NCBI RefSeq assembly: GCF_002934545.1
Contig: NZ_PTJA01000004.1
Span: forward strand, 124,001 to 188,000
DNA from: Lacrimispora xylanisolvens
GTDB lineage: Bacteria; Bacillota; Clostridia; Lachnospirales; Lachnospiraceae
Direction of reading: 5' to 3'
Length of the DNA: 64,000 bases
Within the stretch, counting starts at the first letter, position 1, and each line of letters starts with the position of its first letter. The translations under genes and the position numbers were made by a program. Shown piece after piece: positions 37,580 to 44,651 of the stretch. A model generated the notes under the pieces. That model ran no database searches and was not told the DNA's origin. It worked only from the letters and a program-made list of their open reading frames with translations.

Positions 37580-38938
37580 TTACCTCCGTTCTGCAAGGAA
37601 CCAGTCATCCCTGCAATAGCCTCCATTTTCTCTGATCTTATCAAGAATCTTCGGATGAATTCCCGTAGGTTCAAACTTCCCTGCAATTTTTCCGTTCCCA
37701 TCCGTACCGTTCTGGCGGAAACTGAAAATATCCTGCATGGTAACGGTATCACCCTCCATTCCGACCACCTCCGATATATTGATAATTTTTCTGCTTCCAT
37801 CCCGTAAACGGGACTGATGCACGATTAAGTCAATGGCTGAGGTAATCTGCTCTCTGATGGCTTTTGCAGGCAATTCCATTCCTGACATTAAAACCATTGT
37901 TTCCAGACGGGATACCACATCTCTGGAGGAATTTGCGTGTACCGTAGTCAGGGAACCGTCATGACCTGTATTCATGGCCTGAAGCATATCCAGCGTCTCA
38001 CCGGACCGGACCTCTCCCACAATAATCCGGTCCGGACGCATTCTAAGTGCATTCTTCACCAGATCCCGGATAGAAACAATTCCTTTTCCTTCAATATTGC
38101 TTGGACGCCCTTCCAGAGTTACCACATGATCCTGTTTCAGCTGGAGCTCAGCCGCGTCCTCGATAGTCACAATTCTTTCACTGTCAGGAATATAACCTGA
38201 TAATACATTTAACAGTGTGGTTTTTCCTGAACCGGTTCCTCCTGAAACAATGATGTTGCAGCGTCCCTTAACTGCTGCCTCCAGAAATCCCGCCATCTGG
38301 GAAGACAGGGAACCGTATCCTATTAAGTCTCCAATCTTAAGGGGGGTGGAAGAAAATTTTCTGATTGTGATGGAGGGACCTTTTAAAGCGATGGGCGGAA
38401 TGATGGCATTTACACGGGAACCGTCTGCCAGGCGGGCATCCACCATGGGGGTGGCTTCATCACACCGTCTTCCCACAGATGAAACGATCCGGTTGATTAC
38501 CTTTAACACATGGGCATCATCCCGGAAGCTGGCAGGTGTCTGTTCCAGTCTTCCTCCCCGTTCTATGTATATCTGTCTTGCACTGTTCACCATGATTTCA
38601 GAAATAGAATCATCCCGCAGGAGCGGCTCTAAGGGTCCCAGTCCCATGACATCATCATGAATTTCCTGGGCAAGCTTTGATTCTTCCAGACGGGTCAGGC
38701 TCTCCTCCTGTCTGGCAATGGCCTGATGGATGATTTCCATAACATCAATGGACCTTCCACTGGCATTATCCGAGAATCGGTCATTGTATTCCCGTATTAC
38801 CTCCTGGTGAACCGTCTGCTTTAATTTGTCATAATTTTTATCCGTTCTGTTTCCCGGCTCCGCACTTGAAGCGCTGAATGCCTTTGAAGCAGAATGGTTT
38901 GTTTCCTTTGGCTGACCCAGACGTGATACCCACTCCAT
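37580..38938 (-). CDS. cpaF: CpaF/TadA pilus secretion ATPase
   Basis: 452 residues. GspE/PilT-type ATPase with Walker A IVSGGTGSGKTTLLNVLSGY (about 215), RIVTIEDAAELQL (Asp/Glu box), LVKNALRMRPDRIIVGEVRSGETLDMLQAMNTGHDGSLTTVHANS (Walker B and His box). It powers pilin polymerisation at the cytoplasmic side. Immediately follows the TadZ/CpaE gene (3-base gap). Confidence 0.95.
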   Translation of the reverse strand: MEWVSRLGQPKETNHSASKAFSASSAEPGNRTDKNYDKLKQTVHQEVIREYNDRFSDNASGRSIDVMEIIHQAIARQEESLTRLEESKLAQEIHDDVMGLGPLEPLLRDDSISEIMVNSARQIYIERGGRLEQTPASFRDDAHVLKVINRIVSSVGRRCDEATPMVDARLADGSRVNAIIPPIALKGPSITIRKFSSTPLKIGDLIGYGSLSSQMAGFLEAAVKGRCNIIVSGGTGSGKTTLLNVLSGYIPDSERIVTIEDAAELQLKQDHVVTLEGRPSNIEGKGIVSIRDLVKNALRMRPDRIIVGEVRSGETLDMLQAMNTGHDGSLTTVHANSSRDVVSRLETMVLMSGMELPAKAIREQITSAIDLIVHQSRLRDGSRKIINISEVVGMEGDTVTMQDIFSFRQNGTDGNGKIAGKFEPTGIHPKILDKIRENGGYCRDDWFLAERR

Positions 38939-38941
38939 CGC

Positions 38942-40159
38942 TTATACAGTCTCCTTTCCTTTTTGAAAGAATGACATACGCTTCTTCTTCCTGCTTTTTA
39001 CACTTCTGTAACCTTCGTTCATTCCTTCCAGCCGTTCTGCCATATTGGAAATTTCTTTACAAATTTTACTTTTCGGATACGATAAGACTAGAGGCTGCCC
39101 CTGATTTGCCGCTGCCACCGCCGCTTTCTCATCATAGGGAATGGAACCCCACACCGGTGTGCCAAGCACCCGGGAAACATCGTTGTCTGAAATTCCGTAT
39201 CCACAGCACTTTCCAACAATCAGTCTGATTTTCTGTTTATCCGTCAGTTCTGCCAGCACCTGCAGACTTTTCTTCGCATTATGGAGCGCGGGCACATCTT
39301 TTCCAGTTACAAATAAAACAGAGGAGGCACAGTCAATGCAGCTTGCTGATGTATCATCAAAGCCCGAGACTGCATCGACGATAACATAGTCATAGTAAAC
39401 CCGAAGCGCGGCGATGATGCTCTCCGCCTGCCTTGCAGTAATAGAAGCCCCATATTCCGGGCTGTGGGGATTGGGAAGAAAGTTCACTCCGGAAAGATGA
39501 AGAGACAAAAACTGCCGGATTGTATCCACGTTAGGATTGCTCTGTTCCTGTATCAGTTCCAGAATTGTATTTCTGGGATTCATACCAAGCAGGCTTCCCA
39601 CATCTCCGGACTGAAAGTCATAATCCAGAATAACCACTTTATTGTTTTTCTGTGCCAGCTTAATTGACAGATTTACAGCCAGAGTTGTCTTTCCCACTCC
39701 AGCCTTTGGTCCAAAGACCATAATCACTTTTGATTTGGAAGACTTGGCTCCGGTATTCTCCAGTGCCAGAATTCGGTTTGATTCATTGCTGTAGATTCCT
39801 TTTAATTCTGCAATCAGATTAATTGGCTCTATCGTTTCATGCAGAATATAGTGGACTCCGGACTGCAGGATCTTATACATCAGATCGCTGTTTTCCAGAT
39901 CTGAGAGCACAATCGGAACGGAGCGCGGGCGCAGCAGATAAATCTGCTGGCAGGACCGCAGGGCCATGGGCGAAGTATCCGTAATCAGAATCAGATCCGG
40001 CATCGTCCGGTTTATCTCATTCAGAACCTGATTCTCATCCACCACATATCCGACTATGGAGATCTCCTCGTCTTTTATCTGCGTTTTGATCTGTGAACAT
40101 TTCTCCGGTATTCCCAGGAGCAGAACTTTAATTTTCACAAGCTGATTCCCCTTTCCCAA
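38942..40159 (-). CDS. cpaE: CpaE/TadZ-like localisation ATPase
   Basis: 405 residues. An N-terminal receiver-like domain (about 8-125) lacks a clear phospho-acceptor set. A MinD/ParA-type ATPase follows with a deviant Walker A VFGPKAGVGKTTLAVNLS (about 147) and switch region DYDFQSGDVGSLLG. This is the usual TadZ design that places the pilus machine at the cell pole. C-terminal basic tail. Confidence 0.88.
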   Translation of the reverse strand: MGKGNQLVKIKVLLLGIPEKCSQIKTQIKDEEISIVGYVVDENQVLNEINRTMPDLILITDTSPMALRSCQQIYLLRPRSVPIVLSDLENSDLMYKILQSGVHYILHETIEPINLIAELKGIYSNESNRILALENTGAKSSKSKVIMVFGPKAGVGKTTLAVNLSIKLAQKNNKVVILDYDFQSGDVGSLLGMNPRNTILELIQEQSNPNVDTIRQFLSLHLSGVNFLPNPHSPEYGASITARQAESIIAALRVYYDYVIVDAVSGFDDTSASCIDCASSVLFVTGKDVPALHNAKKSLQVLAELTDKQKIRLIVGKCCGYGISDNDVSRVLGTPVWGSIPYDEKAAVAAANQGQPLVLSYPKSKICKEISNMAERLEGMNEGYRSVKSRKKKRMSFFQKGKETV

Positions 40160-40165
40160 AGAAAA

Positions 40166-40984
40166 CTAATTTCCTTCATAATTCTTAAGTACTGATCCAC
40201 GGGGTTCTTTAACAACATTGCTGTCCTCCTGCGGTCTGAGTGCCAGCTGAATTTTCCCTTCCCCGCTCTTCATAAGGGCAATCTGTGCTGCCTGGGAGGG
40301 GGTCACCTCCAATGTGACGCTTACGTATTCCTCGTCTTTATAATCTTTGTTGCTGTCAAAGGAAAATGAGTTACCAAGTGCTGCAACCTTAATATTCTGC
40401 AGGGCAATGACAGAGAATTCATTTCCTATGGAATCATTTACAATCTGGGCATTGGCCGGATTCTGGGGACCCATAATCCTCTCCATGGCCAGTCCTGCCG
40501 GAATCGCTTCTTCACTCCCCTGCGCTGAGGATTTCAAAGTGCCTGTAAAAATAACGTCCACGTAATTTCCAACTCTGAGATTATTGGAAACTCCCTGTTC
40601 TAAATCCGTATTTATGGATACCGCCCGTTTTCCATCCTCCAGTCTGGAGGAAAGTCCAAGAACTTCAGCTTTGTCATCTGCAAGCCTCCGGTCAGTCAGC
40701 ATTTCATCCTGAAAAACATTTGTCAAACATACCTTACCCACTACTTCCTCCGGCTTCCTGTAATAGCCCTTTGTTTCTTCATCAACCAGTACCTTTTTAA
40801 GCTTTATCATATCCTTCGTCAGTGTTGTGTAGGGACTCAGATCCTGCGCCGCAACGACCACTTCAATTTTCTGCCCGTCTGCCTGAGTCTGGGACTGATG
40901 GTTCACTGTCGTTACAAGCATCCGGTACCCGGCTATGAACACAAGGAATGCCACTGTCAATGCAATCAAACGAATTTTTTTCAC
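40166..40984 (-). CDS. cpaB: CpaB/RcpC pilus assembly protein (SAF domain)
   Basis: 272 residues. Single N-terminal membrane helix (about 5-22), SAF domain (about 40-105: VVAAQDLSPYTTLTKDMIKL, then GKVCLTNVFQDEMLT), then an RcpC/CpaB domain with NLRVGNYVDVIFTGT and a beta-rich region. It stabilises the periplasmic or wall part of the Tad apparatus. First gene after the pilins, from which it is separated by a hairpin. Confidence 0.88.
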   Translation of the reverse strand: MKKIRLIALTVAFLVFIAGYRMLVTTVNHQSQTQADGQKIEVVVAAQDLSPYTTLTKDMIKLKKVLVDEETKGYYRKPEEVVGKVCLTNVFQDEMLTDRRLADDKAEVLGLSSRLEDGKRAVSINTDLEQGVSNNLRVGNYVDVIFTGTLKSSAQGSEEAIPAGLAMERIMGPQNPANAQIVNDSIGNEFSVIALQNIKVAALGNSFSFDSNKDYKDEEYVSVTLEVTPSQAAQIALMKSGEGKIQLALRPQEDSNVVKEPRGSVLKNYEGN

Positions 40985-41021
40985 CTTAATTCCTCCCTGG
41001 TATTACACCTCATTACAATTC

Positions 41022-41064
41022 AAGACGAGGCTCGCAGATGTTCACTGAATATTCGCCTCGTCTT
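41022..41064 (-). promoter_or_regulatory. Hairpin between pilin and assembly genes (possible attenuator or mRNA stabiliser)
   Basis: A 10-bp perfect stem (AAGACGAGGC, 41022-41031, with its complement at 41055-41064) between flp1 and cpaB. No T run follows on the minus strand, so it is more likely a partial terminator or 3'-stabiliser giving more pilin than assembly mRNA. Confidence 0.5.
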
Positions 41065-41102
41065 TATATAAGCAACAGCCGGTTTGATTTTTTATCCCTT
41101 TT

Positions 41103-41267
41103 TTACGGCATTGAAGTATTTATCTTATCAAATGTACCCTGAACCTTACCACCAAGTGCCTGTAATCCAACAATAACTGCAACAGCGATCAGTGCGAGAA
41201 TTAAACCATATTCCACCATTCCCTGTCCGCTTTCCTCAGAAACAAATTTATCCCAAAGTTTTTTCAT
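41103..41267 (-). CDS. flp: Flp-type major pilin 1
   Basis: 54 residues, missed by length cut-offs. Starts after GGAGGTG with 6-base spacing. The sequence MKKLWDKFVSEESGQGMVEYGLILALIAVA shows the Flp prepilin motif: G before a hydrophobic helix with E+5 and Y+6. It would be cleaved by the TadV-like peptidase encoded upstream and polymerise into the pilus. It has its own extended -10 promoter. Confidence 0.92.
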   Translation of the reverse strand: MKKLWDKFVSEESGQGMVEYGLILALIAVAVIVGLQALGGKVQGTFDKINTSMP

Positions 41268-41315
41268 ATTTTTCACCTCCCCATCTTCTGTGTATTTAGA
41301 ATTAATATAAACTTC

Positions 41316-41324
41316 ATTATACCA
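41316..41324 (-). promoter_or_regulatory. Extended -10 promoter of flp1
   Basis: On the minus strand TGGTATAAT (TGN plus a perfect -10) about 50 bases before the pilin start. It allows pilin expression independent of the upstream peptidase promoter. Confidence 0.5.
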
Positions 41325-41380
41325 ATTTCCATATTTTATCTTTCATATGTTCTAATCAAACCGGCTGGTTACTACAAATA

Positions 41381-41542
41381 TTACGGAAACACAGGAAGCA
41401 GACTGTTCTGAATCAGATTAAAAATCTTAACCGCTGCCTCTGACATATTTCCGAAGGTAATCACGGCCACGATCACAACTGCTGCAAACAGAGCTGCATA
41501 TTCTACCATTGCCTGTCCATTTTCAGATCTTAAGCGTTCCAT
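41381..41542 (-). CDS. Flp-type pilin 2
   Basis: 53 residues. SENGQAMVEYAALFAAVVIVAV is the Flp signature (E+5, Y+6). The region after the helix differs from flp1 (ends SLLPVFP), so the two are diverged paralogues. AGGAGA sits very close (2-3 bases) to the ATG, which may lower its translation compared with flp1. Confidence 0.85.
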   Translation of the reverse strand: MERLRSENGQAMVEYAALFAAVVIVAVITFGNMSEAAVKIFNLIQNSLLPVFP

Positions 41543-41554
41543 ATTCTCCTCATT

Positions 41555-42244
41555 TTATAAAATAGTGGTTGAAATGTACGGCCAGAGCAATGCGATCAGA
41601 AAGCCCGCCATGATATGTCCGCACATGGGAAATGTACTGTCCCGGACTAAAAAACCATATTTCATGCCTGCCAGACAATAAAATCCGATCACACAAGCCA
41701 TTCCGGTCAGAAAGTAAAAGACTCCGGGAAATCCCACCGTTATTCCGATAACCATGGCGAGCTTTACGTCTCCCATTCCTACTCCGGCAGTTCCTTTCCT
41801 TACATAGGTGAACAGCATTGTCAGACCAAAGATAACAACAACCAGTACCACTGCTCCGGCGGAACCAAAAAGTCCTCCCAGGCCGTCTGAATGAATACGG
41901 TATGTAATACCTGCTGCCAGAATCACCCACAGCATTTCATTGGCGATAATTCTTATTAATCTGTCCACAAAGATACCGAAAGCTGCAATATAGCAGATGA
42001 ACACCGTAAATATGGCCTGATCAAACGGTAATAAAAAGCAGGACAATCCTGTAACGCCTGTCGTAAAAATAAGACTGAAGCCTTTCCACCGGAGACCGGG
42101 GATTTTTAACGGCCTCGGATATCCTTTTCGCCCGCATTTATAACAGGCAAAGGAATATGACAACTCCGGCATAAAATAACCAACCAGACTGCTCATGCCG
42201 GTTAAAACGGCAGTACCTAAAATTCCATTCATTTTCTCCCCCAT
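41555..42244 (-). CDS. tadV: Prepilin peptidase (TadV/CpaA-like, A24)
   Basis: 229 residues with about six hydrophobic helices. An N-terminal CYKCGRKGYP motif resembles the zinc motif of larger PilD enzymes. Catalytic aspartates lie in FGIFVDRLIRIIANE (about 92) and VGMGDVKLAMVIG (about 156, GxGD). It cleaves the Flp and TadE prepilins. Start is either ATG 42244 or four codons later, where GGGGGAG precedes. It is the first pilus gene next to the invertible segment, so its expression should depend on the orientation of that segment. Confidence 0.88.
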   Translation of the reverse strand: MGEKMNGILGTAVLTGMSSLVGYFMPELSYSFACYKCGRKGYPRPLKIPGLRWKGFSLIFTTGVTGLSCFLLPFDQAIFTVFICYIAAFGIFVDRLIRIIANEMLWVILAAGITYRIHSDGLGGLFGSAGAVVLVVVIFGLTMLFTYVRKGTAGVGMGDVKLAMVIGITVGFPGVFYFLTGMACVIGFYCLAGMKYGFLVRDSTFPMCGHIMAGFLIALLWPYISTTIL

Positions 42245-42298
42245 GTTCCTGATCTTATAAGGTATATATGCTTATATAATGACTCGCTTATGGTCAGT

Positions 42299-42326
42299 TA
42301 CAACAGAATACCTCTTTTGTTGTAAA
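42299..42326. repeat. Inverted repeat, left arm of the putative Tad switch
   Basis: 28 bases, complementary to 42524-42551 with one mismatch (A at 42305 against the G pair of C at 42545). It lies 55 bases upstream of the prepilin peptidase start. Confidence 0.85.
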
Positions 42327-42370
42327 TAAAAGAAAATATAACCAGAGGTGGGCCTTTTATAAAAAAAAGA

Positions 42371-42420
42371 AGGACACCGCAAACAGGCTGGGGATTTTTT
42401 CACAACTCCAGCCTGTTTGC
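42371..42420 (-). terminator. Terminator between recombinase and pilus operon, inside the invertible segment
   Basis: A 13-bp perfect stem (42379-42391 with 42408-42420), a 16-base loop, then TTCTTTTTTTT on the minus strand at 42361-42371. It blocks read-through from the recombinase into tadV in the present orientation only. Confidence 0.8.
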
Positions 42421-42473
42421 GCTATCCAAATTCAACAAATTTATACAAATTACCTAGTTTATTAAAATAATTG

Positions 42474-42502
42474 TAGACTTTTAAGCATTTATGTAGTATA
42501 TT
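42474..42502 (+). promoter_or_regulatory. Promoter inside the invertible segment, directed away from tad genes
   Basis: TAGACT (4/6 match to the -35 consensus), a 17-base spacer and TATATT on the plus strand, 21 bases from the right inverted repeat. In the present orientation it would make antisense RNA over the recombinase gene; flipped, it would read into tadV. Confidence 0.5.
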
Positions 42503-42523
42503 AAAGAATAGATTCGACTTGTT

Positions 42524-42551
42524 TTTACAACAAAAGAGGTATTCCGTTGTA
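42524..42551. repeat. Inverted repeat, right arm of the putative Tad switch
   Basis: Complement of 42299-42326 with one mismatch. It overlaps codons for YNGIPLLL and the stop of the recombinase gene. The left arm read the same way encodes YNRIPLLL and a stop, so an inversion exchanges at most Gly for Arg. Confidence 0.85.
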
Positions 42552-43412
42552 TTGTGTGACAAATAGATCCAATTGCTCCAGTATTTTTAAATGTGCATGA
42601 CCACTTTCTTTTGTGTAAATACGGGTGGTATTCACGTCACTGTGTCCCAATATATCTGCAAGTCTCGATAAATCTTTCTCCATCGTATAAAAGGTTCTGG
42701 CAAACAAATGACGAAGGTTATGAGGAAATATCTTTTCTTCAGCAACTCCGGCCTGTCTTCCCAACGCTTTCATTTCCCTCCAGATATTGCTTCTGTCAAT
42801 CGCTTTTCCATTACGGGTAATAAATATCTTACCGGATATAATATGCCGCTTCTTTGCGTATTCTGTTAATGCTTCGCATAATTGGCGGGTAAGAATGACG
42901 GTTCGGATCCTTCCCTTGCATTCAACCTCTGCCACACCGCTTCTCACTGCTTCAAGGGTAATAAAGGGCAGTTCGGAAATCCGGATACCACTGGCGCAGA
43001 TCGTCTGCAGGATCATGGCCAGACGTTCATTTTTGTTTTCCTGTGCTGCTTTTACCAGCCTTTTATATTCGCCTTTATTCAGCTCCTTTTGCTCTGTACA
43101 GAACACACTTCTGCTGATCTTATAAAATCTGACCCGGCAATCCGGCCAGCCGCTGTATTTAAAAAATCCATTGACTGCAGCCAACGCTCCGTTGGCAGTC
43201 ACAGGAGAAAACCTTTTCCGCAGCTGGGCTTTCCATAAGATTACCAGCTCTTTGTTTATGCTCCTCCCCTCCAGAAAGTATGAAAATTGTTCCAGATAAT
43301 ACCGATATTTTTGAATGGTAACCTGGCTCTTTTCCTGGCAGTACAGCCATTTGCAGTATTCTTCAATTACGCCTTCTGTTATAGTTCTTACTTCTCTCTG
43401 ATTCTCTTTCAT
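42525..43412 (-). CDS. Tyrosine recombinase (XerC/FimB-like), candidate DNA invertase of the Tad switch
   Basis: 295 residues from ATG 43410-43412 (GGAGG 6 bases upstream). N-terminal SAM-like core-binding domain (about 15-95), then the catalytic domain with Arg in CASGIRISELPF (about 150), Lys in ECKGRIRTV, the HxxR box HNLRHLFARTF (His about 238), His in LADILGHSDVNTTRIY and the nucleophile Tyr at the end of that motif. All catalytic residues are present. It stands alone, with no excisionase or phage genes, and its stop codon lies inside one of the inverted repeats that flank the pilus promoter region, which supports a role as the switch enzyme. Confidence 0.88.
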   Translation of the reverse strand: MKENQREVRTITEGVIEEYCKWLYCQEKSQVTIQKYRYYLEQFSYFLEGRSINKELVILWKAQLRKRFSPVTANGALAAVNGFFKYSGWPDCRVRFYKISRSVFCTEQKELNKGEYKRLVKAAQENKNERLAMILQTICASGIRISELPFITLEAVRSGVAEVECKGRIRTVILTRQLCEALTEYAKKRHIISGKIFITRNGKAIDRSNIWREMKALGRQAGVAEEKIFPHNLRHLFARTFYTMEKDLSRLADILGHSDVNTTRIYTKESGHAHLKILEQLDLFVTQYNGIPLLL

Positions 43413-43622
43413 ATTTCCCTCCATAGTCTGCTATTGACATAATTCAGAATTGAAATTGTTTTATGTAATTCAGTATCTGAAGATTATATCACTTATATGC
43501 AATATCGAATAATTTTTGTGATTCAGATAGCAGATAATATGTTTTTGCATAAAATATGATTGGTTATTCATTAAAGTAGACGATAACTTACAAGGTTTCC
43601 CATCATTGTCTTAAGCACGCAC

Positions 43623-43726
43623 AAGGAGAGGAGCTCCGTAAATGATTGGGGAGCTCCTCTCCTTGTGGGATGGGTGCAGTGCGATTAAATATTGACTTCG
43701 TTCCTGTATCTTGTAGGAATCAAATC
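43623..43726 (-). pseudogene. Fragment of a second araC-type gene: last 14 codons plus terminator
   Basis: 43685-43726 encodes FDLIPTRYRNEVNI and a stop, almost the same as the end of the AraC protein at 26996. The following hairpin (43623-43664, perfect 15-bp stem) is a copy of the one at 26936-26975. Identity is about 93% over roughly 95 bases. No upstream part of the gene remains; the rest of the 336-base gap 43413-43748 shows only the recombinase promoter region (a TATAAT on the minus strand near 43490). Confidence 0.8.
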
Positions 43727-43748
43727 GAATCAATGCTCCCTGTTGGTG

Positions 43749-44651
43749 TTAATTACTCAGCATTTCCTCATATGTATAAGTTAATGTCGAAGTCTTCTGG
43801 TATGCCAAATCTATTGATTTAAAATAACCTGCAACTAATTGGTCATATTGCTCCTTGGTTACTCTGAAAAAATATTTTTCATGATATTCGTCAAAATATT
43901 GTTTGGATTTCATTGCCTTTGTATATTTCACTGTTTTGCCTGCGTACTCAGGCATAGAAACCATATATGCATACTCTGGCTGTTCTGTTTTATCATTCAT
44001 AAGCACTTTCAAATGAAAGTAAACGGTACAATTTGGATTTCCGTTTTCATCTAATATATAGAATATATTATTTTCCAGAAATCTAGACCAAAATACTTTT
44101 TGAGTACCTGCTAACCCATACCAGGTTGACCCTAAATCCGACCACAAAATAAACCTGTCTGACTTTGGATTATACTTAAAAACATACTTGTACCTTGCAC
44201 CATCAGTAATACACAGTTCCGGATTTCCATCTCCACTCATATCGAATAGCATAAACAGACTTTCTTCAGGATTCACTTCCTGTTGTAAATCACCCATTGA
44301 AAATTTTTCTCCCGTTTTTCTATCATAGAAATCTGCCTCTCCTTTAATCAATTTCACATATTCTTTCTTATATAAATCACATACTGCTTTATCTACCGTT
44401 CTAAATTCCGCGGAAAAGTCTACCTTGTCATAAGCCGATTTTAAAATACTATATGTTGCTTTGTCAACAAACTCTATCTCTCCATTGTGCGCAAAAAAAC
44501 TACTGCTGAAGCTGTCATAGGAACGTTTTTCATTTAAATTCGGATTGTTAACGGCTCTTGAAATGACAATAGATAAAAATAATAGTATTAAAATTATAAT
44601 AAACGGTTTTATTCTACTATTCAAAAACATCATTACCCGACAACTTCTCAT
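43749..44651 (-). CDS. Secreted protein of the D-x-(S/N)-G-D family, member 1
   Basis: 300 residues. An N-terminal membrane/signal helix (about 15-33) without lipobox. The mature part has MLFDMSGDGNPELCITDGARYKYVFKYNPKSDRFILW and a C-terminal YFFRVTKEQYDQLVAGYFKSIDLAYQK. The same order of motifs recurs in the genes at 44617 and 53551, so this is a local paralogous family. The D-x-S-G-D-x-x-P-E-L loop looks like a calcium-binding or FG-GAP-like turn. No known function; immunity or surface role in the toxin island is possible. The start overlaps the upstream gene by 35 bases. Confidence 0.65.
   Translation of the reverse strand: MRSCRVMMFLNSRIKPFIIILILLFLSIVISRAVNNPNLNEKRSYDSFSSSFFAHNGEIEFVDKATYSILKSAYDKVDFSAEFRTVDKAVCDLYKKEYVKLIKGEADFYDRKTGEKFSMGDLQQEVNPEESLFMLFDMSGDGNPELCITDGARYKYVFKYNPKSDRFILWSDLGSTWYGLAGTQKVFWSRFLENNIFYILDENGNPNCTVYFHLKVLMNDKTEQPEYAYMVSMPEYAGKTVKYTKAMKSKQYFDEYHEKYFFRVTKEQYDQLVAGYFKSIDLAYQKTSTLTYTYEEMLSN

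Larger units (their letters stand above)
42299..42551. other. Putative invertible promoter segment controlling the Tad pilus operon
   Basis: A 197-base core (42327-42523) lies between 28-bp inverted repeats. It holds a rho-independent terminator for the recombinase transcript and a sigmaA-like promoter pointing right, away from the pilus genes. Inversion would move that promoter next to the left repeat and turn it towards tadV, with no terminator between. As sequenced the pilus operon should be OFF or low, apart from the flp1 promoter. The right repeat contains the last codons and stop of the recombinase, so the enzyme stays intact in both orientations. The structure is seen directly; switching is inferred from its similarity to tyrosine-recombinase phase switches. 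Confidence 0.7.

Noticed and set aside
38217-38660. Plus-strand frame of 147 codons within cpaF
   Set aside because: Antisense shadow of a certain ATPase gene.
26936-43726. The direct repeats as attL/attR of an integrated mobile element
   Set aside because: Copies differ at several positions, no identical core; the recombinase is better explained by the inverted repeats beside it. Kept only as diverged duplication.
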